The translations under genes and the position numbers were made by a program. A DNA stretch of 37,426 bases from JBDREA01 sp043820265 (GTDB lineage: Archaea > Altiarchaeota > Altiarchaeia > IMC4 > JBDREA01). The notes under the pieces are model-generated. The model worked only from the letters and a program-made list of their open reading frames with translations, did no database searches and was not told where the DNA came from. Positions 14,685 to 24,055 of the stretch are shown in pieces (position 1 is the first letter of the stretch; each line of letters starts with the position of its first letter). The stretch is from positions 1 through 37,426 of the forward strand of contig JBDREA010000140.1 of assembly GCA_043820265.1 (NCBI GenBank), in the 5' to 3' direction.

Positions 14685-15842
14685 ATGGAGTCTGCAGTCG
14701 GCATCGTCGCGTTGATAGTCGCGGGGGGCATTATTTCGCTTGAACTCGGAATATCCACCGCCATCCTCGAGATAGTCGCAGGTGTCGTCGGAAGCAACTT
14801 CCTCCACCTCCACGACATCCCCTGGCTCGACTTCCTCGCCAACTTCGGCCTACTGGGCATCATGTTCTTTGCGGGATTTGAGACCGACGTCAACATCATA
14901 AGAAGATACCTGAGCCACAGCCTCGCCATCGCGCTGGCTTCCTTTCTCACCCCCTTTATCTCAACCTTCATTCTCGCGTATTACATTCTCGGCCTCTCCA
15001 CTATAGGATCGCTTCTTGTTGGCATCGGCATGTCGACGACTTCGCTCGCCCTCGTCTTCCCATACCTCAAAGGAGAGGGACTCCTCGATCGAAACGAAGG
15101 CCAGGCACTCCTTGCCGCCGCCATGTTCGTCGACGTCTTCTCCATGGTGTCGCTGTCTCTTCTCGCTTCGGGATTCGACACATACAGCATCGGCTTCCTT
15201 GTTATGCTTGTTCCAGCGTTCTTTGTGTTACCCCATGTTGGCCACTGGCTCTTTGACCGCTATGAGGAGAACGCCGTCGAACTCGAACTCCGATTCATCC
15301 TATTGTGCCTCGTGGCGCTCTCGTTTCTCTCGGAACACGCAGGCATCCACGCAGCCATCCTTGCTTATGCCTCAGGCATAGTCCTTGCTCGCCTATTTGT
15401 TGGTCGCGAAGAGCTAGAACAAAAGCTTCGGGGCATCACCTTCGGTTTCCTCGGGCCCGTCTTCTTCTTCAACGCCGGCTACCGCATGAATCTCACAGCC
15501 GTAACCTTTGGAACAATAGAGGCCTTTCTAGCTTTAACCGTCGTGGCATTTAGCGCAAAATACGTTGGCACACGGTGGAGTGTAAAAAGGATACTGGGGC
15601 GAGGAAGCAGGCTTTCAGGTCTCTTTTTTAACTTCCGCCTGTCCTTTGGGATAGTCACCGCCCTTTTAGGTTTCGAACTTGGTTTTATCGACCAGACAAT
15701 TTACACTGCATTGCTTGGCACCATCCTCGCAACAAGCATTATTAGCAGCTTCTTTTTGAAGATAACTCCCACCGAGACCTTCTATTTTCCGGGTCCCCGT
15801 TGGTTTGGAAAGCAGAAAAGATATAACTTAAGCGACAAGTAG
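14685..15842 (+). CDS. CPA2-family cation/proton antiporter, KefB-like
   Basis: The 385-residue protein has about twelve membrane helices. It matches the transmembrane part of Kef/NapA-type exchangers: LGIMFFAGFETD near helix 3, STTSLALVFPYLK, AAAMFVDVFSM with a single acidic residue at the ion-binding helix, SEHAGIHAAILAYASGIVLA, and FFFNAGYRMNL. The usual Asp-Asp of electrogenic members is Val-Asp here, so electroneutral exchange is likelier. No TrkA regulatory domain follows. The ATG at 14685 is used; TTG at 14679 is the only earlier choice. The codons are noticeably richer in C and G than in neighbours, which may point to transfer. It starts 34 bases after purD, perhaps in the same transcript. 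Confidence 0.85.
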   Translation: MESAVGIVALIVAGGIISLELGISTAILEIVAGVVGSNFLHLHDIPWLDFLANFGLLGIMFFAGFETDVNIIRRYLSHSLAIALASFLTPFISTFILAYYILGLSTIGSLLVGIGMSTTSLALVFPYLKGEGLLDRNEGQALLAAAMFVDVFSMVSLSLLASGFDTYSIGFLVMLVPAFFVLPHVGHWLFDRYEENAVELELRFILLCLVALSFLSEHAGIHAAILAYASGIVLARLFVGREELEQKLRGITFGFLGPVFFFNAGYRMNLTAVTFGTIEAFLALTVVAFSAKYVGTRWSVKRILGRGSRLSGLFFNFRLSFGIVTALLGFELGFIDQTIYTALLGTILATSIISSFFLKITPTETFYFPGPRWFGKQKRYNLSDK

Positions 15843-15911
15843 GTTTGTTGATGCCCAAGAGGTTTGGAATGTATACCCTGTGTTCTCTTTTGTGCAATGT
15901 ATTTCTTCTGC

Positions 15912-16343
15912 CTAATTAATTTTTTCCACTATGAGTTTGGTCCCGTCGACTGCTACGACTTTGACTTTTTCACCTTTAGCTATGGTTTCGTTCCCTTTGG
16001 TTACTGCCTTCCACTCCTGGCTTTGTGCGCGAATACGCCCTGTATCTTCGACTCCATCGATTGCTTCCAATACAACTGCAGTTTCGCCTACATAGGAGTA
16101 GACCCCTGATTCACCCTTTGATTTTCCCATGAATTTTTCGGCGAGGGGACGGGCGAACAGTAGGGATAGTGCAGATATCACGCATGCAGCAAATATTTGT
16201 ATCGCAACAGATGCTCCAAGATATGCTAAAAGCGCCGCCACGAGAGCCCCGAAGCTTATGAAGGCCAGATAGAAGGTTGTCGACAACAACTCGCCAATCA
16301 TCAATACAACAGCGATTGCCACCCATATGTAGAGTAGTTCCAT
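15912..16343 (-). CDS. NfeD-like membrane protein, short form
   Basis: The 143-residue protein has three or four membrane helices (about 1-70) followed by an OB-fold domain (VGETAVVLEAIDGVEDTGRI, then GEKVKVVAVDGTKLIVEK), the plan of short NfeD proteins. These form a membrane complex with the SPFH protein encoded directly upstream. The ATG at 16343 is chosen because GGAGG (about 16355-16360) stands at a suitable distance; a TTG at 16352 would overlap the previous stop. This two-gene pair is common in bacteria and archaea and is thought to organise membrane microdomains. Confidence 0.9.
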   Translation of the reverse strand: MELLYIWVAIAVVLMIGELLSTTFYLAFISFGALVAALLAYLGASVAIQIFAACVISALSLLFARPLAEKFMGKSKGESGVYSYVGETAVVLEAIDGVEDTGRIRAQSQEWKAVTKGNETIAKGEKVKVVAVDGTKLIVEKIN

Positions 16344-16348
16344 TTCAA

Positions 16349-17401
16349 TCAAAGCCTCCAGTCGGTCATCTTAACTAGTTCGTCGATGGGCATATCTTCT
16401 TTTGGTTTTTTCTTCTTTTCCTTTGTTGTAGCGGTATCATGTGCTTGCCTGAATTGAGCCGTCTTTAAATCATCGGATGGTTTCTTTTTTGGTTCAGATA
16501 TTTTTCCAGTTGGGATTCCGTCGAGTCCGAGGACGTTTAGGACCTGGGAACCTGAGGGGATGACGTATTTTGTGTTGTTCATCAGCGATTCCTGGATGAC
16601 TTCAAGCTTCTTAAAAGCCTCGGGGCGTTCAAGAAAGAATTTGGTGGCAGACTCCGATACCCGTTTAATGGCTTCGGCCTTAGCCTCAGCTGTCAATGTG
16701 ACCGCCTTGGCTCGTCCTTCTGCTTCAAGTATATCCATCTGCCTTGTTCCCTCGGCTGTGAGGATCTTGGACGCCTTATCTCCTTCGGCCCTTAAGATGG
16801 CGGATTTCTTGTCTCCGTCAGCTTCTAGGATCATAGCTCTCTTAATCCTTTCAGCTTTCATCTGGCGGCTCATTGCCTCGGTGATGTCGTGTGGGGGGTC
16901 GATTTTTTGTAGCTCAACACGGGTTATCTTGACTCCCCATGGATCGGTGGCTTTATCCAGGATGCTTGCAAGCCTTTTGTTGATTGTGTCTCGGCTTGTA
17001 AGTGACTCGTCGAGTTCAAGCTCTCCAATGAGGTCTCTGAGGTTGGTTTTAGCTAGTTTAGTTGCTGCAATCCTGAAGTTTTCAATGTTGTAGGTGACCT
17101 TCATAGGATCAGTCACCATATAGTAGATGATGGCGTCCACAATTACCACTACGTTGTCTTTGGTTATGACCTCCTGGGGCTCTACGTCTACAACGTGTTC
17201 ACGCATGTTGATAAAGATCATGCGGTCAAAAAACGGCAAGATTATTGAAAGACCTGGAGTTGCTGTGCGATGATAACGCCCAAGCCTCTCGATGAGTCCG
17301 CGTTCGTGCTGCCTTACAATCTTTACAGACATTGAAAGCAGGATAAACACGAAAAAAACCAAAGCAACTAAAAATATCCCTAAACCAAACAATTCAGCCA
17401 T
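16349..17401 (-). CDS. Stomatin/SPFH (band 7) protein
   Basis: The 350-residue protein has one N-terminal membrane helix (about 3-27), then the SPFH domain: QHERGLIERLGRYHRTATPG, DVEPQEVITKDNVVVIVDAI, and KTNLRDLIGELELDE (about 45-190). A long charged coiled coil follows with repeated AEG/AEA units (RAEGDKASKILTAEGTRQ and so on), as in stomatins that form rings. A lysine-rich tail ends with DWRL. The ATG at 17401 has GGAGGTTGATGG immediately before it; earlier in-frame ATGs lack such a site. It is the upstream member of the SPFH-NfeD pair, six bases from the NfeD start. Confidence 0.92.
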   Translation of the reverse strand: MAELFGLGIFLVALVFFVFILLSMSVKIVRQHERGLIERLGRYHRTATPGLSIILPFFDRMIFINMREHVVDVEPQEVITKDNVVVIVDAIIYYMVTDPMKVTYNIENFRIAATKLAKTNLRDLIGELELDESLTSRDTINKRLASILDKATDPWGVKITRVELQKIDPPHDITEAMSRQMKAERIKRAMILEADGDKKSAILRAEGDKASKILTAEGTRQMDILEAEGRAKAVTLTAEAKAEAIKRVSESATKFFLERPEAFKKLEVIQESLMNNTKYVIPSGSQVLNVLGLDGIPTGKISEPKKKPSDDLKTAQFRQAHDTATTKEKKKKPKEDMPIDELVKMTDWRL

Positions 17402-17468
17402 TATACCATCAACCTCCATAAACCCCAAAAGAATATATGGAATCAATTAGTAGAGTTAATTAAAAAAT

Positions 17469-17478
17469 CAGATTTATA
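17469..17478 (+). promoter_or_regulatory. TATA box for lysS
   Basis: GATTTATACG lies about 28 bases before the ATG at 17502, consistent with a leaderless transcript. The gap from 17402 to 17501 is otherwise AT-rich and serves both divergent genes. Confidence 0.55.
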
Positions 17479-17501
17479 CGTCTCTTCCTATTTCTTCATT
17501 T

Positions 17502-19043
17502 ATGCACTGGGCGGACGAGTTTGCTGAAAAGCTGATTTCAAAGGGGAAAACTCACGTTATCGCTACAGGTACATCGATCTCAGGCATCCCGCACGTAGGC
17601 AACGCATCCGATGTTATCAGGGGAGACGCGGTCAGAAAGGCTTTGGATGAAAAGGGGGCTGATGTCACTCTCATCTGGATAGCCGATGATTCTGACCCGT
17701 TCAGAAAAGTGCCGAAAGGATTCGAGTCTCTTAAGGAATATCTTGGCTTTCCAGTTCACGACATCCCCGATCCATTGGATTGTCACAGCTCCTTTGTCGA
17801 GCATTTCGTATCCCCATTTCTTGACGACCTCCATTCCTTTGGAGTAACTCCTGGGAATTTTTCGGGCACCCAGATGTACAGAAAGCAGGAGCTGCTCTCC
17901 GAGGTTAGGATTGCGCTGGAAAAAAGAAAAGAAATCGCAGAGATACTAAACAAGTTCCGAACCACACCCCTTCCCGCCAACTTTATCCCCTGGAATCCAA
18001 TCTGCGAGAAATGCAAAAAGATCTCGACTACAAGACCTACAAAAGTAGAAATAGATATTGTCAGCTATGTCTGCGAAGACACGGATGTGGCCGGAGGCGG
18101 AGTACAAGGCTGCGGACACGAGGGGGCAAGCGACATAAAAAAGGGATTGGGGAAGATGCCCTGGAGAGTCGAGTGGGCCGCCAGGTGGCACAGGTTCAAG
18201 GTGACATGCGAGCCCTTCGGAAAAGAGCACGCAACAGCAGGTGGAAGCTACGACGGATCAAAGCTCATAAGTGAAAAGATCTTTGACTGGCCTGCTCCAA
18301 TGCCAGTAATCTATGAGTTTTTCACATTGAACGGAGCCAAGATCTCAAGTTCAGCTGGGAACGTAGTCACATTGTCCGATTGGTTAAAGATAGCCGAACC
18401 TGAAGTATTGAAGTATTTCATGTACAAGCGACTCCAAAAGCAGCGAGACATAGTATTGGGAAAGATCTCAAATCTTACCGATGAATACGACGAAGCAGAA
18501 CAGGTGTTCTTCGATCTAATCGAAGGAGAAGAAAAACTGAAGAGGCACTACCTCTTAAGCCAGGTTGGAAAGCCAAAAAAGCTTCTTGTTCCGTTTACGT
18601 TATGCGCTGTACTCGCCCAACTGATACCTGATCTGAAAATCGAAAAAATCAAAAAAAGGCTTAGTCGTTCGGGCTATGACGGATTCGATGAAGATCGCCT
18701 AGTAAAAAGACTTACCCTAGCAAAAAACTGGCTCAACCAACATGGACCAGACTATCTCAAGTTCACTTTGATAGATGATCAAGAGGCAGAAAAAAGAAGA
18801 GGTGAATTAGATGATCTCCAAAGAAAGGGGCTTGCACTATTAATCCCCGAACTCGGAAAAGACCTAAAGGCAAAAGACCTCCACAAACAGATCTATGAGA
18901 CCGCCCGAAGCCTGGATTTAGCCCCCCCGATGCTTTTTTCTGCGATATATCAGGTTCTCATCGGAATGGATAGGGGACCTAAGGCAGCCATGTTTCTTCT
19001 GAGCCTTGAGCTTGAATTTCTCGAGAAGCGATTTTCAGATTGA
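17502..19043 (+). CDS. lysS: Lysyl-tRNA synthetase, class I
   Basis: The 513-residue enzyme charges tRNA-Lys. It belongs to the class I form found in most archaea and some bacteria. The ATP-binding signatures are HVGN (31-34, the HIGH motif) and KISSS (280-284, the KMSKS motif), with ADDSDPFRKVP in the Rossmann core and a zinc pair CEKC (about 168-171). The C-terminal part is helical and would read the anticodon. The start follows a TATA box at leaderless distance. No close partner gene; a coiled-coil gene and PCNA follow on the same strand. Confidence 0.96.
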   Translation: MHWADEFAEKLISKGKTHVIATGTSISGIPHVGNASDVIRGDAVRKALDEKGADVTLIWIADDSDPFRKVPKGFESLKEYLGFPVHDIPDPLDCHSSFVEHFVSPFLDDLHSFGVTPGNFSGTQMYRKQELLSEVRIALEKRKEIAEILNKFRTTPLPANFIPWNPICEKCKKISTTRPTKVEIDIVSYVCEDTDVAGGGVQGCGHEGASDIKKGLGKMPWRVEWAARWHRFKVTCEPFGKEHATAGGSYDGSKLISEKIFDWPAPMPVIYEFFTLNGAKISSSAGNVVTLSDWLKIAEPEVLKYFMYKRLQKQRDIVLGKISNLTDEYDEAEQVFFDLIEGEEKLKRHYLLSQVGKPKKLLVPFTLCAVLAQLIPDLKIEKIKKRLSRSGYDGFDEDRLVKRLTLAKNWLNQHGPDYLKFTLIDDQEAEKRRGELDDLQRKGLALLIPELGKDLKAKDLHKQIYETARSLDLAPPMLFSAIYQVLIGMDRGPKAAMFLLSLELEFLEKRFSD

Positions 19044-19098
19044 ATGAGAGGCATTCATTTATATTTTCTTAGGGCAATTCTTATACAATTGAGGTTCT

Positions 19099-19446
19099 AT
19101 GGTGGTAGGGGACAAAGAAAAAACTATTAGGGATCTTAGGGAAGGCCTAAAAGATCTGAAAAGGGAGCTGCAATCCACAAGAGACTTGATAGACAAACAC
19201 ATGGAAAAAAACAAAAAAGTTGAATCTCACATAATCAATGTCCAGCACATCCAAAACAAGACCTCAAACAAGTGGAAGGATTTCCTTTCCTCAAAGGAAG
19301 GGCAGGCGTGGATAAACACCTACAGACTCCTCAGGGAAAAAGGGGATTCGTCGGATACGATAAAACAAAAGCTTGTTGCAAGAGGCAACAACCCAAAACA
19401 GGTTGAGGCACTCTTGGATGCGCTTGAGAAGGTGACAGTTAAGTGA
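19099..19446 (+). CDS. Coiled-coil protein of unknown function next to PCNA
   Basis: The 115-residue protein has a charged helical N-terminal half (KEKTIRDLREGLKDLKREL, about 6-45) likely to form a coiled coil, and a globular-looking C-terminal half with DTIKQKLVARGNNPKQVEALL, which has the look of a small helical domain. I do not recognise a family. It is preceded by TTTATATTTT about 40 bases upstream and GAGG near the ATG. It lies 82 bases before PCNA, so a replication or repair link is possible but unproven. Confidence 0.65.
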   Translation: MVVGDKEKTIRDLREGLKDLKRELQSTRDLIDKHMEKNKKVESHIINVQHIQNKTSNKWKDFLSSKEGQAWINTYRLLREKGDSSDTIKQKLVARGNNPKQVEALLDALEKVTVK

Positions 19447-19528
19447 ATTATCAGCTCACAGAAAAAATAATTTTGTAAACCAAAAAGAAGTTGGGGAAAA
19501 CATTTCAAATAGATAGGTGAGAAAAAAC

Positions 19529-20263
19529 ATGTTTCAGGCAACAATAAACGATGTCAAATCATTTCGGGATAGCATTGAAGCCATAGCAGTGCTCATAGAC
19601 GAGGGAACGTTCCAGATAGATAAGAACGGTATCAGTCTTAGAGCCATGGATCCAAGCCAGATTGCTCTTGTGGACCTCTTGATGCCTCCCTCCGCCTTCG
19701 AAGAGTTCAAAGCTGATGAGCCAACGACCTTGGGGATAGATTTCACCGAACTTTCTAAGATCTGTAAAAGAGCCCACCCGGAAGACAAAATCGATTTGAG
19801 CTTGAATTCCAGGCTAAAAATAATATTCAAGGGCAAGACCACCAGGGAATACAATATCTCCATAATTGATTCGACATCTAATCCCCCAAAGGAGCCAAAC
19901 ATTGAGTTCACAGCCCAAGTGAAGATCGGAGCACCAATCATAAAGGAAACCTTAAAGGACGCAGAACTTGTAAGCAACCATGTGGCAATCAAAGTCGATA
20001 AAGACGGTTTAACAGTTTCAAGCGATGGAGACACTGGTTCAGTGAACATCCAGATACCTGACGAAAACATCCTTTCAAAGGAAGTCACAGAGGATTCCAG
20101 GTCAGTGTTCTCCCTCAATCACCTGGACAATCTATTGAAGGCTGCAGATGCCACAAGCCTCGTATCGATGAGCTTGAAGACGGATTCCCCGATGAAGCTG
20201 GAGTACGCAATCGGAGAGGGCCGGGTTATCTATTTCCTTGCGCCAAGAATAGAAAGTGTATAG
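19529..20263 (+). CDS. pcn: DNA sliding clamp, PCNA
   Basis: The 244-residue protein has the length and repeats of archaeal PCNA, the trimeric ring that tethers polymerase and repair enzymes to DNA. Recognisable parts: GTFQIDKNGISLRAMDPSQIALVDL in the first half (residues 26-50), IDFTELSKICKRA, the interdomain loop, and KLEYAIGEGRVIYFLAPRIE at the end. The ATG at 19529 follows AGGTGAG at eight bases; the GTG inside that site would start the same frame four codons earlier. The stop overlaps the next gene by eight bases. Confidence 0.95.
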   Translation: MFQATINDVKSFRDSIEAIAVLIDEGTFQIDKNGISLRAMDPSQIALVDLLMPPSAFEEFKADEPTTLGIDFTELSKICKRAHPEDKIDLSLNSRLKIIFKGKTTREYNISIIDSTSNPPKEPNIEFTAQVKIGAPIIKETLKDAELVSNHVAIKVDKDGLTVSSDGDTGSVNIQIPDENILSKEVTEDSRSVFSLNHLDNLLKAADATSLVSMSLKTDSPMKLEYAIGEGRVIYFLAPRIESV

Positions 20264-20759
20264 ATTCGCAGGCTGGATTTTTCGCCGAGGATTAGTCATT
20301 ATTACAGTGATTTTTTTATTCCATTTACTGCTAGGATTTCTTGCCGTTATTCTGGGTGGGGGCTTTTCCTTTGGAGCATCATCAGCTGAAAGGTATATAA
20401 TCCATAAACTCGGCGGAAAGGAAACCAGATATTCCTTCAGTGGTGCCCCAGGCGACTACGCAGACGATTTCTGCGTCCAAGTCTGCGAAGTTTGTATTTT
20501 GGATTGCTATCCGACTGAGAATCTCGAAATCAGATGCGCAGACTTGGATTGCATCCTAAAGACCAAAAAAGGCCAGACAATGCTGACAAAAGAATCCAGA
20601 GCCTGGCAGGCAGCCTGGGATCTGGTGATATTGGACAACGTTACTCTTTTTTGCACAAACGAAAAGGGGAAGATTTTCTGCTACGGTAGATCCCCCATGT
20701 CAGAAAAACTATCCTACGACCGAGAACTTCCAAAAGAGATATTGACAAACACAGATTAG
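20256..20759 (+). CDS. Cysteine-rich single-pass membrane protein, unknown function
   Basis: The 167-residue protein has one N-terminal membrane helix (about 12-34) and an outside domain with clustered cysteines: FCVQVCEVCILDC, then IRCADLDC, a later pair in LFCTNEKGKIFC. Eight cysteines suggest disulphides or metal. It begins at GTG inside the last codons of PCNA (eight-base overlap), so it is cotranscribed with PCNA, an odd pairing. I do not recognise a family. Its stop overlaps by four bases the stop of a convergent small cysteine-rich gene. Confidence 0.65.
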   Translation: MYRFAGWIFRRGLVIITVIFLFHLLLGFLAVILGGGFSFGASSAERYIIHKLGGKETRYSFSGAPGDYADDFCVQVCEVCILDCYPTENLEIRCADLDCILKTKKGQTMLTKESRAWQAAWDLVILDNVTLFCTNEKGKIFCYGRSPMSEKLSYDRELPKEILTNTD

Positions 20760-20929
20760 AGTTTATTGATTGATTCTTTTTCTGATTGAATCCTTCTAGC
20801 CTCCTCGGTTGGGGAGTAGGAACAGGCCCCCTTGTAAAAAAAGTAGTCGCATAAAAAGCAGCAATTATCTTGTTTGACGCAGAACTTATGGGCTTGGCAT
20901 CGAGTGCAGCATTTAATGGGTTTGGGCAT
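20756..20929 (-). CDS. Tiny cysteine-rich protein at the end of the pur operon
   Basis: A 57-residue frame starts at ATG 20929, one base after the purQ stop, and ends at 20756. It holds eight cysteines, at 7, 8, 11, 17, 23, 24, 27 and 36 (pattern CC-x2-C-x5-C-x5-CC-x2-C-x8-C), in MPKPIKCCTRCQAHKFC and QDNCCFLCDYFFYKGAC, then a charged tail. The pattern suggests a zinc or Fe-S binding mini-protein. I do not recognise a named family. The tight spacing says it is translated with purSLQ. Confidence 0.7.
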   Translation of the reverse strand: MPKPIKCCTRCQAHKFCVKQDNCCFLCDYFFYKGACSYSPTEEARRIQSEKESINKL

Positions 20930-20930
20930 T

Positions 20931-21734
20931 TTATTGTTTTTTCACGTATGAGACGATGCTCTCAAAGAGCATCCTCCCGTCGCCAAATTCTTTTTTCGGC
21001 TTCCGGGTCCAGTCGCTCGTCAAAATGTTTTCCATCACACGTTCGGGGTGAGGCATCATCCCAAGAACGTTGCGCTCAGGATTGCAGATGCCTGCGATGT
21101 CAGAAAGCGACCCGCTTGGATTCCAGGGGAACTCTCCTTTGGCGCTGCTTCCGTCTGGCTTACAGTATCGAAAGACTATCTGGTCGTTTTCAGTAAGCTC
21201 CTTTAATCTTTGCTGGTTTTTTGAGCCGAAGGTCAGCCGACCTTCGCCGTTGGCGACAGGAACCTGGAGGACCGCGCCTTCTTTGATCTTTTCTGTAAAG
21301 GGGGTCTTTGACGCATGAGTTATGTAGGTCGGACGGCACTGAAAGCCTTTAAGGTTGTTTGCAAGAGCGGCTTGGGGAGTTTTACTTATACCCTTAAAAC
21401 CCGGTAAAAGTCCTAGCTCGATAAGTATCTGGAAACCGTTGCATACCCCACCAACAATCCGGCCTTCGTTTACGAATTCGTTGAGTTCTATTCCGAGTTT
21501 GCTCTTCATCCTCGCAGCAAATATCGCGCCCGCCCGAACATAGTCTCCAGCACTCCATCCGCCGGGGATCATCAAGACGTCATAGTCGAAAAGTTTTCTG
21601 ACTCTCTCAGCTGAGCAATCCTTTGTCAACTGCTTTAGATGAACATGTTCGGCCTCAAAACCGACAGATAAAAAAGCTTGAAGCATTTCTTCTTCGCAGT
21701 TCGTCCCCTCGATTCTCAGGATCGCGGCCTTCAT
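20931..21734 (-). CDS. purQ: Phosphoribosylformylglycinamidine synthase, glutaminase subunit
   Basis: The 267-residue class I glutamine amidotransferase frees ammonia from glutamine for PurL. The triad is Cys98 (GGVCNGFQ), His229 and Glu231 (MPHPER). IPGGWSAGDYVRAGAIFA (56-73) forms the oxyanion region. The ATG at 21734 overlaps the purL stop as ATGA, the usual translational coupling. It is slightly longer than the common 225-residue archaeal form, with an extra stretch before the C-terminus. Confidence 0.95.
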   Translation of the reverse strand: MKAAILRIEGTNCEEEMLQAFLSVGFEAEHVHLKQLTKDCSAERVRKLFDYDVLMIPGGWSAGDYVRAGAIFAARMKSKLGIELNEFVNEGRIVGGVCNGFQILIELGLLPGFKGISKTPQAALANNLKGFQCRPTYITHASKTPFTEKIKEGAVLQVPVANGEGRLTFGSKNQQRLKELTENDQIVFRYCKPDGSSAKGEFPWNPSGSLSDIAGICNPERNVLGMMPHPERVMENILTSDWTRKPKKEFGDGRMLFESIVSYVKKQ

Positions 21735-24055
21735 TTGTCCAACTCGCTTGTAAGGCTTCCCTCCCATTCTCCCCTGAGCTCTGTGAGGCTCAGATCAAGA
21801 GTGAGCATGCCATCTTGGATTTTTATCCTCTTATCTGAGCTGAATTTTCCAATCAATGTGGGGGAAAGTTTTTTCTCCACGACCTTTTCGTTTTTAGGAT
21901 CGACTTCAATCAACCATCTACCATTTGACTCTGAAAACAATTTATAGTCCGTCCTCAGATCGCCAAGTCCGTTGAGCTCGATCCCAGCCCCAAGGTCTCC
22001 CCCAAAGCACATCTCAGCCAGAGCTACTGCAAGACCGCCGCCCGATATATCGTGACAGCTTTGGATATAACCAACATCCATCAAATCCAATAGACCTTCC
22101 ACTTTTGTCTTCAGTAACTCAAGTTCTACTCGAGGAACCTTCCCGCCAGATAGGCCCAACTGAGCATAGTATTCTGATCCTCCAAGTTCTTTTTTTGTTT
22201 CACCCACAAGATAGATGAGGTTTCCCGCATTCTTAGCGTCCGAAGTTACTGCCTTCCTGACGTCTTCGATTATTCCGACTCCTAGAACAGTGGGCGTTGG
22301 AGCAATCGGGCCGGTCACTCCCTCATTGTAGAGGCTCACATTTCCTGAGACAAAAGGTAATCCAAGAGATCTAGCGACATAGGTCAAACCCTCGCAGGCT
22401 TTTGCTAAGTCGGCCATCCTATCCGGTTTTTCAGGGTTTCCAAAATTGAGATTGTCGGCAAGTGAGTGAGGCCTTGCACCGACTGAGGTAAGATTCCTCA
22501 CGACCTCCTCGACGGCCGATGCTGAACCCCAGTAGGGATCTTGAGCACACATTTTTGGATTAATGTCTGAGGTAATGGCTAAACCCTTAAAGCTATCTTT
22601 TAGAGGCTTCAAGATTGCGGCGTCTCCGTGGGTCTGCTTATTGATCACTCCCTGCATTGGAGAAATCACAGTTTGTGCGCGGACCTGGTGGTCGTAACGT
22701 CTTATTATCGATTCTCGGCTTCCGATGTTAGAAGAAGATAAAACCTTCATTATCGCTTCAACCAGGTCGGGCATCTCGAATTCTGGATCTGATTCGTCCC
22801 GACTAACATACTTCATCGGTCTTTCGTATTGTACACCAGATATCAGAAATTCTAGATCTAGGCAGAGAATTTGCTTCCCTTTCCAAGTCGCCCTAATCTT
22901 ATTTGATTCCTCCACCTTTCCGACAACACACGCGGGAACATCCCAGAAATCAAATATCTCAAGTACGGCATCAACATTTTTTGGTGAAACAGAAAGCATC
23001 ATCCTCTCCTGAGACTCGCTAACCCAGATCTCCCAGGGAGAGATGCCCTCCTCTTTTAGAGGGATTTTATCGACTTCGATAACCCCTCCAAGACCTGCAG
23101 CGTAAGCCATCTCCGCTGAAACACAAGATAGTCCCCCACCTCCGAAGTCCTTCATTCCCGTTAAAAGGCCTTTCTCGTTTGCTTCAAGGCAAGCATGCAT
23201 CAGTGGCTCCTTCATTATCGCGTAACCAAGCTGCACAGCGGGCATATCTGACTCCTCGCTTTCCGCATGGAGCTCAGCTGACGCAAAGGTTACTCCGTGG
23301 ATCCCGTCTCTGCCCGTTTTTCCTCCTGCAAGGATGTACACGTCCCCAACTGCCCCTACCCGGCTGTGAACCAGTAATTTCTTATCCAGGATTCCCAGGC
23401 ATCCAACGTTCACAAGGCAGTTTGTGAGATAACTCTCATCGAAAGCCACCATTCCCCCAACCGTGGGAATCCCAACCCTGTTGCCATAGGCGGCGATGCC
23501 TGCCACCACACCGTCAAAGAGGTAGCGGGGATGCTTTGTCCCCTCAGGCAGCTTTTTTTCCGGGTAATCAAGTGGGCCAAAGAACAATGGATCCACGAGA
23601 GCTATTGGTTGAGCTCCCATACAGATAACATCTCTGAGGATCCCTCCGATTCCAGTAGCAGCACCTCCATAAGGATCGAGTGCGCTCGGGTGGTTATGGG
23701 ATTCAAGAGCCAATACATAGGCGTGATCTTCGTCGAAGTCGACGACTCCTGCGTCTTCACTGATCACGCAGATGTTTTGGGGGGCCTTGATCGAAAAGAC
23801 CGTGTCTTTAAGCACTGGTTTGCTGGATTTATAGCAGCAGTGCTCGCTCCAGCTTTGGGCGAACGCTTCGAGTTCGATATCCGTTGGATTTCTTTTCTCT
23901 TTTTTGAAATAGTCCCTAATCTGCACTATTTCGTCTTTGCTCAATGCAAGGCTTCTATCGATTGAAAGCTTTTCTAATTCCTCGGCCGGACAAGATAGGA
24001 TATCAAGTTCAAAGACGTCAATATCGTCGGCTAACTTCTCATAAGTTACACTCAC
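21731..24055 (-). CDS. purL: Phosphoribosylformylglycinamidine synthase, small-type PurL
   Basis: The 774-residue synthetase makes FGAM from FGAR, ATP and ammonia, the fourth step of purine synthesis, in complex with PurS and PurQ. Motifs include SEHCCYKSS near 70-80, LALESHNHPSALDPYGGAATG, GGKTGRDGIHG, the duplicated core with VISPMQGVINKQTHGDAAI, and SCHDISGGGLAVALAEM. The length is that of the small PurL form, which lacks the fused glutaminase domain. Overlaps with purS (24052-24055) and purQ (21731-21734) are both ATGA, so the three are made together. Confidence 0.96.
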   Translation of the reverse strand: MSVTYEKLADDIDVFELDILSCPAEELEKLSIDRSLALSKDEIVQIRDYFKKEKRNPTDIELEAFAQSWSEHCCYKSSKPVLKDTVFSIKAPQNICVISEDAGVVDFDEDHAYVLALESHNHPSALDPYGGAATGIGGILRDVICMGAQPIALVDPLFFGPLDYPEKKLPEGTKHPRYLFDGVVAGIAAYGNRVGIPTVGGMVAFDESYLTNCLVNVGCLGILDKKLLVHSRVGAVGDVYILAGGKTGRDGIHGVTFASAELHAESEESDMPAVQLGYAIMKEPLMHACLEANEKGLLTGMKDFGGGGLSCVSAEMAYAAGLGGVIEVDKIPLKEEGISPWEIWVSESQERMMLSVSPKNVDAVLEIFDFWDVPACVVGKVEESNKIRATWKGKQILCLDLEFLISGVQYERPMKYVSRDESDPEFEMPDLVEAIMKVLSSSNIGSRESIIRRYDHQVRAQTVISPMQGVINKQTHGDAAILKPLKDSFKGLAITSDINPKMCAQDPYWGSASAVEEVVRNLTSVGARPHSLADNLNFGNPEKPDRMADLAKACEGLTYVARSLGLPFVSGNVSLYNEGVTGPIAPTPTVLGVGIIEDVRKAVTSDAKNAGNLIYLVGETKKELGGSEYYAQLGLSGGKVPRVELELLKTKVEGLLDLMDVGYIQSCHDISGGGLAVALAEMCFGGDLGAGIELNGLGDLRTDYKLFSESNGRWLIEVDPKNEKVVEKKLSPTLIGKFSSDKRIKIQDGMLTLDLSLTELRGEWEGSLTSELDK

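Noticed and set aside
14685..15842. Kef-type potassium efflux system with regulatory domain
   Set aside because: No TrkA-N or TrkA-C domain follows, so only a general antiporter call is supported.
19534..20118. 194-residue antisense frame inside PCNA
   Set aside because: Shadow of a well-supported conserved gene.
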